This document shows, piece after piece, positions 15,832-25,364 of a stretch of 64,000 bases of DNA; position 1 is the first letter of the stretch, and each line of letters starts with the position of its first letter. The position numbers and the translations under genes are program-made. The DNA is from CAVURS01 sp963795385 (GTDB taxonomy: Bacteria > Actinomycetota > Actinomycetes > Actinomycetales > CAVURS01). The stretch spans positions 62,001-126,000 of the forward strand of contig CAWCHK010000008.1 in NCBI GenBank assembly GCA_963795385.1, read 5' to 3'. The notes beneath the pieces are model-generated. The model was not told where the DNA came from. It did no database searches and saw nothing but the letters and a program-made list of their open reading frames with translations.

Positions 15832-17831
15832 CGAGGGGCTCTCATCCGGCGCTGCACGCCATGCACGATCCGGCGCAGGGGCCCGGGCAGGCCCATGACG
15901 AACGGGCTGGTGCTCGGCACGCGACGGACCCGCACCGCAGACACAGCCGGGAGGGGAGGCGGCTCCTCGCCGGGCAACAGGTGGTGGATCGAGAGCCCCT
16001 GATCGAGGCCCGCGACCTGGACGGCGTACGGCGGCCGGTGCACCGGCCTCGCGGTGCCGGCGGTCAGCCGCTCGTCGACCGCGCCTGCGGCAGACTCCAC
16101 CCGGACGTAGAGGTCCGCCTCCTGCCCGGGTCGCAGGCGGTCGAGTGCGAGGACCGCCCGCCCATCCTCGATCGGGAAGCTCTCGGCGAGCCCGTCGTCC
16201 CTCCCGCGCAACGAGATCCGTGACCCGGAGAAGGGCAGCCCGGCCAGCCGCAGGGCGAGCCGGTCGTCCTCCCACTCGAGCGAGGTGACGTCGATCCGGC
16301 CGGCTGCGACCCCGACGTTCGGCCGGCTCAGCCGCAGGGCCAGGTTGCCGCTGCGGGTGACGTAGGCGGTGGCGATGTGGTCCCCGACCTCGACGACTCC
16401 CACCCCGCGCGGGGAGGGGGCCGGGAGCCACAACAGGCCCGGCTCACCCAGGAAGTTCATCCGCGCCGCGAGGTCCCAGATGCCGTCGTCCAGCCGCGAC
16501 CCCAGGGCAGCCGTCGTCGGGTCGAGCGTGGCTTGGACCCGGACGGAGAGCCGCACACCTTCGGGCGTCTCGACCGGGACGGTGGTCATCGTGCCCGAGA
16601 CGGGCCACTCGACGCCGCTCTCGCGATGGCGCGCGGTCAACCCGATCGATCCGGCATCGGAGGGGAGCAGGCGGCGGTCGTCGTCGCTCGCCGGTGACCC
16701 GGCAGCCGGGCCGTCCGGAAGCCGCAGCAGGAGGTCCTCTCCGGACCGCTCCATCAGGTCGAGCCCGCCCTCGGCCCGCAGCGTCGCCCGGACGGCCAGG
16801 TCCAGCCGGCCGTCGAGCCACCGTGCCCGCTCCACCACGACGTCGAACCCGTACGCCGCGCGCTGGCCCTGCAGCGCCTCGAACCGCACCTGGTCGCCGG
16901 CCCGCATGGCCTGCACGCGCAGGCGGCGCAGCACCGGCAACCGGGCGTCGAGCCGGGCCGGGACCTCCAACTCGAAGAAGCCGCGGGCCGCCGCGAAGAC
17001 CGCCGCCCGGTGGCGGCGCCCCCACTGCCGCGACTTCTCCGGCGTGAACCGTGCGAACGCCTGGTACGCCGCCACCAGCCGGGCCTCGTCGAGCAGCGGA
17101 CCCTCACCGGCGTGCTCGGCGAACGTCCGGAGCGAGTGGGCGTAGAAGTCCCAGTACGCCTGCGGGGGGAACGCCGCCCCGTGGGAGGCGGAGCTGGAGT
17201 TGGTGTCGTCGTTGCGGTGGATCCATTGGTAGACGGGGTAGTTCGCGAGGACCGACACCACCTCGGCGTGGGGCATGGCCTGGGCCATGAAGTGGTGGTC
17301 CTCGAGCCGGACGCGCCCCTCGAGGAAGCGGATGTCGTGCTGCCGGAGGAAGTCCCGGCGGAACATCTTGTGGACCGTCCGCGACGACAGCACGTCGTCG
17401 GCCAGCAGGTCGGCGACGTCGATGTTCCGGCTGGGTGGCGGCTCGCCGGGGCGGCCGAGACGCACGACCTTGCCGTAGACGATGTCCGACCGGTTCCGCG
17501 CCGCCAGCGCGTACATCCGCTCCATCGCCTCGGGGAAGAGGTAGTCGTCGTTGTCGGAGTAGAAGACGTACTCTCCCTCGGCCAGGTCGGTCCCGACGTT
17601 GCGGGGACGTCCCGGCCAGCCGGAGTTGGGGATGGTGACGACCCGCATGTTCGGGTGCCGCGCGCAGGTCTCCTGCAGGCGCTCGGCCGTGCCGTCGGTC
17701 GAGCCGTCGTCGACGAAGACGACCTCGAGCTGGCCGGCCGGCAGGCTCTGGGCCGCCAGCGACTCGACCAGGCCGTCGATGTTCGGGCCCGGGTTGTAGA
17801 CCGGTACGACGACGCTCACCTTGACCGCCAC
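15828..17831 (-). CDS. GT2 glycosyltransferase with long beta-rich C-terminal region (teichoic-acid type)
   Basis: 667 residues from a GTG at 17831. Residues 1-230 form a GT-A domain: KVSVVVPVYNPGPNIDGLV, VFVDDGSTDGTAERL, RNVGTDLAEGEYVFYSDNDD with the metal-binding acidic motif, and RLEDHHFMAQAM. From about residue 310 to the end the protein is beta-rich and lacks membrane helices; similar extensions occur in TagF-like and GT2 proteins of actinobacterial teichoic acid clusters, where they may bind the polymer or membrane. It lies 3 bp downstream of the TagF-like gene and overlaps the cytidylyltransferase, so the three form one operon. Confidence 0.85.
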   Translation of the reverse strand: MAVKVSVVVPVYNPGPNIDGLVESLAAQSLPAGQLEVVFVDDGSTDGTAERLQETCARHPNMRVVTIPNSGWPGRPRNVGTDLAEGEYVFYSDNDDYLFPEAMERMYALAARNRSDIVYGKVVRLGRPGEPPPSRNIDVADLLADDVLSSRTVHKMFRRDFLRQHDIRFLEGRVRLEDHHFMAQAMPHAEVVSVLANYPVYQWIHRNDDTNSSSASHGAAFPPQAYWDFYAHSLRTFAEHAGEGPLLDEARLVAAYQAFARFTPEKSRQWGRRHRAAVFAAARGFFELEVPARLDARLPVLRRLRVQAMRAGDQVRFEALQGQRAAYGFDVVVERARWLDGRLDLAVRATLRAEGGLDLMERSGEDLLLRLPDGPAAGSPASDDDRRLLPSDAGSIGLTARHRESGVEWPVSGTMTTVPVETPEGVRLSVRVQATLDPTTAALGSRLDDGIWDLAARMNFLGEPGLLWLPAPSPRGVGVVEVGDHIATAYVTRSGNLALRLSRPNVGVAAGRIDVTSLEWEDDRLALRLAGLPFSGSRISLRGRDDGLAESFPIEDGRAVLALDRLRPGQEADLYVRVESAAGAVDERLTAGTARPVHRPPYAVQVAGLDQGLSIHHLLPGEEPPPLPAVSAVRVRRVPSTSPFVMGLPGPLRRIVHGVQRRMRAPR

Positions 17832-17834
17832 CGC

Positions 17835-20800
17835 CTACCGGCCCTTCTGCGGCCGCGGGCCCTGCGCGAGCATCTCGTCGACCAGCCGGGCGGCCGCGCC
17901 GCCGTCGTCGCGCGGGCTGAACCGCTCGATGAACGCGTCGTAGCGGGCGCCGTACTCCGCACTCACGGCGGGCAGGGAGAGCAGCGCGTCGTAGAGCTCC
18001 TTCTCCGTCGTCACCACCGGCCCTGGCAGCTCGGTCTCGTAGTCGAGGTAGAAGCCGCGCAGCTCGTCGCGGTAGGCTCTCGAGGTCGTAGGCGAAGAAG
18101 ATGATCGGGCGGCGCAGGCAGGCGAAGTCGAAGAACACCGAGGAGTAGTCGGTGACGAGCACGTCGCTGGCCAGGAAGAGCTCCTGGATCTCCGGGTAGC
18201 TCGACACGTCCTTGACCGACGTCGCCAGCTCCTCGGGGATGTCCAGCCTCGACCGCACCAGCCCGTGCTGCCGGATCAGGAAGACGACGTCGTCGCCCAG
18301 GCGTCGAGCTCAGCGTCTCCAGGTCCAGGGGCAGCCGGAAGGTGAACTCGTTGCGCTGGAGGCCTGGTCGTCGCGGAACGTCGGCGCGTAGAGCACCACC
18401 GTCTTGCCTGGCGGCGATGCCCAGCCGGCGCCGGACGCTGGCTCGCGACCTCGTCGCGGTCCGGGCGGAAGAACACGTCGTTGCGCGGGTAGCCGACCTC
18501 GACCACCGGGCCCTGGTAGCGGAACGCGCTGCGCATCCGGTCGGTGGCCCACGGGCTCGGCGAGGCCAGCAGGCTCCACTGCTGGGCGGCCGTCGTGACC
18601 CGGTCGACGTAGCCCTCGTCCCGCCCGACGATGACGTCGAGGTCGTGCAGCATCCGCTTCAGCGGCGTGCCGTGCCAGGTCTGCAGGTAGACGCCGTCCG
18701 GCCGCCGGCGGACGTAGTGGGGGAAGTTCTGGTTGTTGACCCAGTAGCGCGCGCGACCCAGGTACCAGAAGTACGCCGGCGACAGGCGCGGCACCACGTG
18801 GGTCAGGTCGTCGCGGTGGTGGATCTTGCCGGAGTAGGCCCAGACCTTGCGCATCGGGCTGCCGCGCCGGACCAGCTCCTCGAAGACGTACCGCGGGCTG
18901 TCGGCGTACTGCCGGCCGACGCCGCTCTCGAAGACGATCAGGTTGTCGTCCGCGGGCAACCGGCGCAGGACGCGCAGCATCAGCCGCATCGCCGGGTAGT
19001 AGTAGCGGCTCCGGCGCAGGAACCGCACTCCCGAGGTGGGGACCTCGCCGGAGACCAGTCGGCGCAGCCAGGTGTTGCGCGAGCGCACCTGCGAGCCGGC
19101 CTCGAAGATCCGCTCGGAGCTGCGGCGGTCGCGGTGGGCGATGAACCGGTCGGCCCGCCGCAGGTAGGTGCCGTCCATCGTGAAGTCGTTGCGGGACAAC
19201 GACTCCAGCTCGGCCAGGACGTCGTCGGCGGTGAAGACGATCGGGCCGGGCAGCTCCGAGTCGAGGTCGAGGTGCGAGCCCTTGGGGCCGAGGAAGCGGG
19301 TCTGGTCGAACTGGTAGTAGACGACCGGCCGGTGCAGGAAGCTGAAGTCGAAGCCGACGCTGGAGAAGTCGGTCACGAGGACCGCGCTCTGCTTCATCAG
19401 GTGCTGGACGTCGACCTCGCCCTGGCTGATGACCCGCACGGGCACGTCGGAGAAGAGCGACGTGAACCGCTGCATGTTGGGGTGCAGGCAGAACACGATC
19501 TCCAGGCCCTGATCGGCGGCCAGCGCGTGCAGCCGCGGGTCGTGCAGCAGGTCGGTCCAGCGCTGGTGGTACTCCGACGAGAGATAGGCGTCGACGTCGG
19601 TCAGCCAGTCCCGCCAGGTGGGCAGGATCAGCAGCTGCCGCAGGACCGGCGTGTCCGGCGCGAGCAGCGTGTCGAACCGGGAGAGACCGGTGACCGCCAC
19701 GTCGCGGGCCTCGTAGCCGAAGTCCCCGACGATGTACTCCTTCTCGCGTTCCGAGCTCACGATGAAGAGGTCCGTCTCGAAGCCGTCGACGGTCCGGCCG
19801 TAGTTCGGGACCATCCACTTGGTGCCCATGACGCCGTGCTGGAGGAACACCTTCGTGGCCCGGACCGATCGACGGAACCCCTTGGTGCGCACCGGGTAGA
19901 GGAAGTCCGGGTGGTGGCTGCTGAAGACCCGGTCCGCGAGCAGCGTGGCCCGGATGTGCTCCTTGGAGCGGTAGGCCAGCACGTTGCCCAGCGGTGCGAC
20001 GTTGCGGGCCTCGGGGGAGTCCGGGTCGATCACGTAGTACGCGTCGATCTCCGGGTGGTGCTCGCGCAGGTAGCGGAAGAACGCCAGGCCGGTGTCCTGG
20101 GCCTTGTAGGGCATCTCCCCGACGAGCCAGATCGGCCGGCCGCGGTGGGCCCAGCGCATCACGTGCCGCCGCCGGACGGAGCGGCGCAGGTAGTCCATCG
20201 TCTCCGAGTCGAAGACGTTGAGGTGGAACGACGTCCGCTTGGCCTTGAACGTGTAGTACGGCGTCAGCAGAGCGGCCCGCCCGTCGTACCGGCCGGTACC
20301 GGCCTTCGAGCGGTACCTCGCCCAGAACCGGGTCTTGCCGATGCGCACATCGAACGGCTCCGGGCTCTGGAGCGTCTCGAGCTCCATCCAGGCGTCCAGG
20401 ATGTCGTCCTCGGCCGCGACGTCCAACGTGCTCGCCCAGGCCAGCGTGACGTCGAACGGGTAGGACCGCAGCCCGAACGACCGCCGGACCCGCGCGTCGT
20501 CGTGGACCACCGGGACCGGCTGGGCGAAGCGCACGTCGGTCGTCCGGCCCTTCAGCACCAGCGTCGCCGACGTCACGTCGCCGTGCAGCGTCTCGATCGT
20601 CCCGACCATGCGCAGCCGACCCTCGCCGGAGGCGTCCAGCCTGGTGACGTAGACGGCGCCGGACTGGGGCAGCGGGAGGTCGACCTTGACCGCGACGTGC
20701 CCGGTCGAGGTCGGGTACGCCGCGAGGAGGCGGCCGTCGACGCTCTCCTCGTGAGCCGCCTCCCACCGCGTGTCCAGGAAGTCGCCGAGCTGCAGCCGGT

Positions 20801-21284
20801 AGCGACCGCGGCCGTCCCGCGGCGGCCGACCGGGCACCGCGATCAGGGCCAGCTCGGCCTCGGCCTCCAGGGCCCGCACGTCGTCGAGGGGCAGGTCGAT
20901 GTCGACGAAGACCTGCACGGTCGCGGGCTGGCCGACCGCGGCCAGCAGGGCGCGCAGGTCACATCGCGCCGAGTAGCAGCCGCTGGCGCCGCTCGGCCGG
21001 CTCTCGCCGAGCCGGGTCCACTCGGTGCCGCCGACCACGCGCCCCCAGACCTCGTGGGCGACCAGGTCCGGACGGAAGGCCATGTCCAGCAACAGCTCTG
21101 CGCCCTCATGGCGAACGTCCAGGCGCCGCCCCAGGCCGGTGGCGACGCGGGTCCGGGGGAGCGACCCCGACCCGCGCAGGCGGGACAGCCGCTCGCCCGC
21201 GTGCCGCACCGCGGACACCCTGCTGCGCGCCAACGGCACCGCGCGGCGGGCCTTGGACACCACGCGCCCCGCCCTGGCCGTCAT
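17835..21284 (-). pseudogene. tandem-domain TagF-like CDP-glycerol glycerophosphotransferase, frameshifted
   Basis: Would encode about 1,150 residues from the ATG at 21284. The first ~945 residues are in one frame: a beta-rich N-terminal region, one full Glyphos_transf domain (FLQHGVMGTKWM, LVTDFSSVGFDFSFL), and most of a second (YLQTWHGTPLKRM). Between about 18450 and 18075 the second domain passes through all frames: two extra A (minus strand) near 18440 and 18408, a shift near 18358, and extra C near 18302 and 18079. With these corrected the ending LVTDYSSVFFDFACLRRP ... RDDGGAAARLVDEML reads through to the TAG at 17835. The family polymerises glycerol- or ribitol-phosphate units onto a lipid-linked primer at the cytoplasmic face. 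Sequencing error is more likely than decay because both flanks are well conserved. Confidence 0.85.
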
Positions 21285-22888
21285 GGCCGGCCTCCGCCCG
21301 CAGCGGCCTCGAACCGGCTCGGCACGGGGAAATAGGCGGGGAGGAAGTCCCGGACCAGGCGTTCCGCGTCGTGCCGGCCGGCCGGGACACCGGTGACGTC
21401 GTTGAGGCAGAACATGTCGGCATCACGGTTGCGGGCCAGCCGCTGGAGCTTGACCGGCGCCCGGCGCTCGTGGATGTCGCAGTAGAGGTAGCTGAGCCGG
21501 CCGGGCACCGCCCGCTCGGTCACGAAGCCGTAGTAGTGCGACAGGGAGGCGGCCGCGGAGACGTCGCTCGGGTGGCGGAAGCGCTGCGCCACGGTCCGGT
21601 CCAGCTCCCCGGCGAACCGCGTCTCCAGGTCGGTCATGACGTCCCGACGCTGGGGGTGGGCGACGTGCTGGAACTTCATCGTCACGGCGCGGTCGAACTC
21701 CTTCTCGATCAGCTGGCGGCTGACCTTGGCCGCGGCGTCGACCGGCAGGTCGGCGGCCGTGGGCGGCTCGAGGTCGATGGTGGCGGGGGTCAGGAAGAAC
21801 GAGCTGGCACCGCTGGCGAGGAAGAACAGCTCGGGCGCCACCGGCCGGCCGAAGAACACGTCGTCGTTCAGGTAGAGGTAGTGCTCGGCCAGGCCCTCGA
21901 TGTGGTGCAGCCGGGCCTCGATCGCGTGCGAGTTGAAGGTCGGCAGGACCGAGGTGCCGTCGGCCGGGGCCGGGAAGATGTCGCGGTGGTCGACGACGGT
22001 GAGGTCCGGGTGGTCGCTCCGGAGCCAGTCCGGGACCTGCTGGTCGGTGACCAGGAACACCCGGCGCACCCAGCCGGCGTACATCTCGAGCGAGCGCAGC
22101 GAGTAGCGCAGCTCCTCGCGCGAGGTGAAGCGGGAGGCGTTGGCGGACAACGGGTGTCGCTCGCCGGGGTGACTCTGGGCCCAGGCCGCGTCCTTGCGGG
22201 CGACCCACGCCGGGTCGCTGCCGTCAACCCACGTGTAGACCGCGTCGACGGGGAAGGTCACGTCCATGACGTGGGGCCGGAGCAGGCCGTCGTACGTCGT
22301 GAGCCGGTCGCCCCCGACGACCGCCTCGACCGGCCGGCGCTCGTCGGCGGTCAGGTGGGACGCCCATCGGTTCGGCCGTGGCGCCACTGCGGTGCCGCCG
22401 TCGAGCGCCCACAGCTCGAGGTCGCAGCCGAGGTCGGCCCCGCCGAGGACGACGCCCCCGGCCGCGTGGACGGTGAAGACACGCAACACCCTGGGGCCGA
22501 CCGACCGCACCTGGACCCCGGCCGGCAGCCGTTCCGCGAGCGCCGCCCGAGCAGCGTCGGCCAGGTCGCCCGTCACCACCACCACCGGCCGCCGCATCAC
22601 GGCCGCCTCCAGCACGGCGTGGGCGACGCCGGCGGCAGCCAGCGCACCGGTGACGGCCAGCAGGTTGGCCCGCATGGCTCCGACCGCGCAGAAGGCCGTG
22701 ACCGGGGCGCCGTCGGCCGGGCGGCCCGGGACCGCGACGCCACCTGTCGGCGCGGGCGTACGACGTCCCAGCCGAACGGACGCCCAGCGCTGCGGCCGGG
22801 TCTCACCGTGGCGCAGCCGCGACGCGGCGAGGACGACCTCCGGGGGCGTGCGTGCCGCGAGGGCATTGCGCAGCGCACGTACGCCCAT
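21281..22888 (-). CDS. Stealth-family hexose-1-phosphate transferase
   Basis: 535 residues; ATG at 22888 with AGGAG 8 nt upstream. Stealth conserved regions are clear: CR1 FPVDAVYTWVDGSDPAW near residue 210; CR2 SREELRYSLRSLEMYAGWV, VFLVTDQQVPDWL and NSHAIEARLHHIEGL ending in YLYLNDDVFFGRP; then CR3/CR4-like segments with KFQHVAHPQRRDV and CDIHERRAPVKL. The first ~200 residues are a less conserved extension. Stealth proteins transfer sugar-1-phosphate from nucleotide sugars, making phosphodiester-linked glycans such as capsules. Its stop overlaps the TagF-like start (ATGA), so both phosphopolymer enzymes are coupled. Confidence 0.9.
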   Translation of the reverse strand: MGVRALRNALAARTPPEVVLAASRLRHGETRPQRWASVRLGRRTPAPTGGVAVPGRPADGAPVTAFCAVGAMRANLLAVTGALAAAGVAHAVLEAAVMRRPVVVVTGDLADAARAALAERLPAGVQVRSVGPRVLRVFTVHAAGGVVLGGADLGCDLELWALDGGTAVAPRPNRWASHLTADERRPVEAVVGGDRLTTYDGLLRPHVMDVTFPVDAVYTWVDGSDPAWVARKDAAWAQSHPGERHPLSANASRFTSREELRYSLRSLEMYAGWVRRVFLVTDQQVPDWLRSDHPDLTVVDHRDIFPAPADGTSVLPTFNSHAIEARLHHIEGLAEHYLYLNDDVFFGRPVAPELFFLASGASSFFLTPATIDLEPPTAADLPVDAAAKVSRQLIEKEFDRAVTMKFQHVAHPQRRDVMTDLETRFAGELDRTVAQRFRHPSDVSAAASLSHYYGFVTERAVPGRLSYLYCDIHERRAPVKLQRLARNRDADMFCLNDVTGVPAGRHDAERLVRDFLPAYFPVPSRFEAAAGGGRP

Positions 22889-22961
22889 CGATGAAGCTCC
22901 TCGTCCTGCTGCTGCCGGTGCCCTTCAGGCTAACCGAGCCGGCCGGACCCGGCGGCCGGGC

Positions 22962-23681
22962 TCAGCCGACCACACGGCGTACGGCGTTGGCGCGGGTCAG
23001 GTCCTCCTCGAAGTCGACCTCGACCGCGAACAGGTCGGAGATGTCGACCGGCGTCACCCGCATGCCGTCCTCGGCGATCGCCACCTCGATGCCCCGCTCG
23101 AAGTAGTCCTGCTCGTCGCAGGCGTCCAGCCGCCGGACCAGCGCGGCCTTGTCCCGCCCGCTGACGAAGTTGATCCCGACCGCCTCGCCGAGGGCGTCCC
23201 GCACCGACTTGGACAGCTCGCGGACGAACCCCTCGCCGTCGACCGTGTACTTGACCTCCTCCTCGGCCGTCGCGGCGGTGTTGACCGCGATGACCGACTG
23301 GTCCGAGGCGAGGTACGGCGCGAGCCGGCGCAGGACCTCGGGGTCGAACACCACGTCGCCGTTCATCCACACGACGCCGCCCTCGTGGGAGGCGCGCAGG
23401 GCCTTGAGCAGGCTCTTGTTGGTGTTGGTCTGGTCGTAGCTCTCGTTGTAGACGAAGACCGCGTCCGGGGCCGCCTCCATCACCAGCTCGAGCTTGAAGC
23501 CCACCACGATGGTGACCCGCGCATCGGGGCCGAACGCGGCCTCGACGTTCGCCAGCTGCTGCTCGAGGATGCTGCGGCCGTCGTCCAGGCGGGTCAGGGG
23601 CTTGGGGAACGGGCGGCCCAGCCGGGTGCCCATGCCGGCCGCCAGGATGGTCACCTGGACCGCGGGGGAGTGCTCGCTCAC
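22962..23681 (-). CDS. MobA/LicC-like nucleotidyltransferase
   Basis: 239 residues from a GTG at 23681 with GAGGA 5 nt upstream; a -10 candidate TACCCT (minus strand, 23715-23720) lies about 33 nt before it. The N-terminus VQVTILAAGMGTRLGRPFPKPLT is the NTP-binding loop; NESYDQTNTNKSLLKAL and VVWMNGDVVFDPEVL carry the acidic metal-binding residue, and a second acidic pair appears at the C-terminus. It resembles the single-domain enzymes that make CDP-choline, CDP-polyols or NDP-sugars. As first gene of the leftward run it may supply the activated precursor for the TagF-like, Stealth or CDP-alcohol enzymes. Substrate unknown. Confidence 0.8.
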   Translation of the reverse strand: MSEHSPAVQVTILAAGMGTRLGRPFPKPLTRLDDGRSILEQQLANVEAAFGPDARVTIVVGFKLELVMEAAPDAVFVYNESYDQTNTNKSLLKALRASHEGGVVWMNGDVVFDPEVLRRLAPYLASDQSVIAVNTAATAEEEVKYTVDGEGFVRELSKSVRDALGEAVGINFVSGRDKAALVRRLDACDEQDYFERGIEVAIAEDGMRVTPVDISDLFAVEVDFEEDLTRANAVRRVVG

Positions 23682-23832
23682 GCGTCCTCGTCTCGTGCCG
23701 GAAGTCGGACGGCCAGGGTAGCCCGCACGCGGGTCGTGGCCGGGCACGTGCTCCGGCGCGTGATAACTTCCGGCCGGTGACCGGCGGGGGTTCTGGCACT
23801 GGTCACAGCAGTCGGTGAGGAGTGCGGAGAAC

Positions 23833-24624
23833 ATGCTGCTGGTGCGTCGCACCCGAGCGGTTGTCTCGTACCGCCGGGTCCTGTGGCTGCTGATCGTGCG
23901 TGACCTCAAGGTCCGCTACGCCGGCTCCGTGCTGGGCTACGTGTGGACGGTCCTCGACCCGCTGATGATGACCGGCGTCTACTGGTTCGTCTTCACCGAG
24001 GTCTTCCACCGCAACCGCAAGGGCGAGCAGCCCTACATCGTCTTCCTCATCCTGGGCCTGCTCGCCTGGCAGTGGTTCAGCGCGACCGTCAGCGACGCCA
24101 CCAAGGCTCTGGTCACCGACAGCCGGCTGGTCCGCTCGACCAACATCCCGCGCGAGATCTGGGTGCTCAAGACGGTCGGGTCCAAGGGGCTCGAGTACAT
24201 CTTCTCGCTGCCCGTCGTCGTGCTGTTCATGATCGTGTACGGCGTCCGGCCCTCGCACTACGTCGTCTACTTCCCGCTCGGGATCCTGCTCGAGGCGGTC
24301 CTGCTGACCGGCATCGGGCTGACCCTGGCGGCGGCGACCGTGCTGGTCCGTGACCTGCAGCGGATCGTCCGGATCGTCCTGCGGGTGCTGTTCTACATGT
24401 CGCCGATCGTCTACGGGCTGAAGAGCCTGAGCACGAGCCAGCAGCACATCTTCCTGTTCAACCCGCTGACCGGCGTGATCGAGATCTTCCGGTCGATGGC
24501 CTTCCCGACCCAGTTCGCCGGCTGGCACGCCGTCGGCCTGTCGGTCCTGATCAGCTTCCTGCTCCTGGTCGTCGGGGTCTTCGTGTTCGACCGGCTCCAG
24601 AGCGCCATGCTGAAGGAGATCTGA
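23833..24624 (+). CDS. polysaccharide/teichoic acid ABC exporter permease (TagG/Wzm-like)
   Basis: 263 residues from the ATG at 23833, chosen because GAGGAG and GGAG precede it; a GTG at 23815 is possible. Six hydrophobic segments, RDLKVRYAGSVLGYVWTVLDPL before the first and a C-terminal NPLTGVIEIFRSMAF loop are typical of ABC-2 permeases for O-antigen and teichoic acid. It exports a lipid-linked polymer across the cytoplasmic membrane with the ATPase encoded next (stop and start share an A in TGATG). A TAACTT at 23764-23769 may be its -10. Confidence 0.92.
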   Translation: MLLVRRTRAVVSYRRVLWLLIVRDLKVRYAGSVLGYVWTVLDPLMMTGVYWFVFTEVFHRNRKGEQPYIVFLILGLLAWQWFSATVSDATKALVTDSRLVRSTNIPREIWVLKTVGSKGLEYIFSLPVVVLFMIVYGVRPSHYVVYFPLGILLEAVLLTGIGLTLAAATVLVRDLQRIVRIVLRVLFYMSPIVYGLKSLSTSQQHIFLFNPLTGVIEIFRSMAFPTQFAGWHAVGLSVLISFLLLVVGVFVFDRLQSAMLKEI

Positions 24625-25364
24625 TGTCGCTCATCGAGGCGCGGGACCTCGGCATCGAGTTCCATCGCAACCGGCGCCGGCGGCTCTCGGCCCGCGAGAT
24701 CATCCTCAAGCGCAAGAGCACCTCGCCCAAGGGGACCTTCTGGGCCCTGCGCAACGTCTCCTTCGAGGTCGAGGAGGGCGAGGCCGTCGGGCTGGTCGGC
24801 GCCAACGGCTGCGGCAAGAGCACGCTGCTCAAGCTGATCGCCGGCGTGATGATCCCCGACGAGGGCACCGCCGAGATCCGGGCCGGCGTCGCCCCGCTGA
24901 TCGAGCTGACGGGCGGCTTCGTCGGCGACCTCACGGCCCGGGACAACATCTGGCTCACGGCCGGCCTGCACGGCCTGTCCAAGAAGCAGATCCAGGACCG
25001 GTTCGACAGCATCGTCGACTTCGCCGAGATCGGGGACTTCCTCGACACGCCGTTCCGGCACTTCTCCAGTGGCATGCAGGTGCGGCTCGGCTTCTCCGTC
25101 GTCACGACCCTGGACGAGCCGATCATCCTGGTCGATGAGGTGCTGGCCGTCGGTGACAAGCGGTTCCGCGAGAAGTGCTACGTCCGGATGGACGAGCTGG
25201 TCAAGGGCGGCCGGACCCTCTTCCTGGTCTCGCACAGCGAGGCCGACCTGCGCCGCTTCTGCACCCGGGGGCTCTACCTGCGCCAGGGCGAGCTGATCAC
25301 CGACGGCCCGATCGAGGAGACGATCGAGGCCTACAACGCCGACATCGGACGACCGGCGAAGTGA
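24624..25364 (+). CDS. polysaccharide/teichoic acid ABC exporter ATPase (TagH/Wzt-like)
   Basis: 246 residues. Walker A GANGCGKSTLL at residues 59-69, signature HFSSGMQVRLGFS, Walker B PIILVDEVLAVGD and switch histidine in LFLVSHSEAD. The LTARDNIWLTAGLHGLS insert is characteristic of exporters of the TagH/RfbE group. It lacks the C-terminal carbohydrate-binding extension of long Wzt proteins, so chain-length recognition probably lies elsewhere. It ends in a GTGA overlap with the first CDP-alcohol transferase, tying that enzyme to the exporter operon. Confidence 0.93.
   Translation: MSLIEARDLGIEFHRNRRRRLSAREIILKRKSTSPKGTFWALRNVSFEVEEGEAVGLVGANGCGKSTLLKLIAGVMIPDEGTAEIRAGVAPLIELTGGFVGDLTARDNIWLTAGLHGLSKKQIQDRFDSIVDFAEIGDFLDTPFRHFSSGMQVRLGFSVVTTLDEPIILVDEVLAVGDKRFREKCYVRMDELVKGGRTLFLVSHSEADLRRFCTRGLYLRQGELITDGPIEETIEAYNADIGRPAK

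Noticed and set aside
18342..21335. A 997-residue rightward open frame
   Set aside because: It is the antisense of the TagF-like gene, whose motifs are unmistakable on the minus strand.
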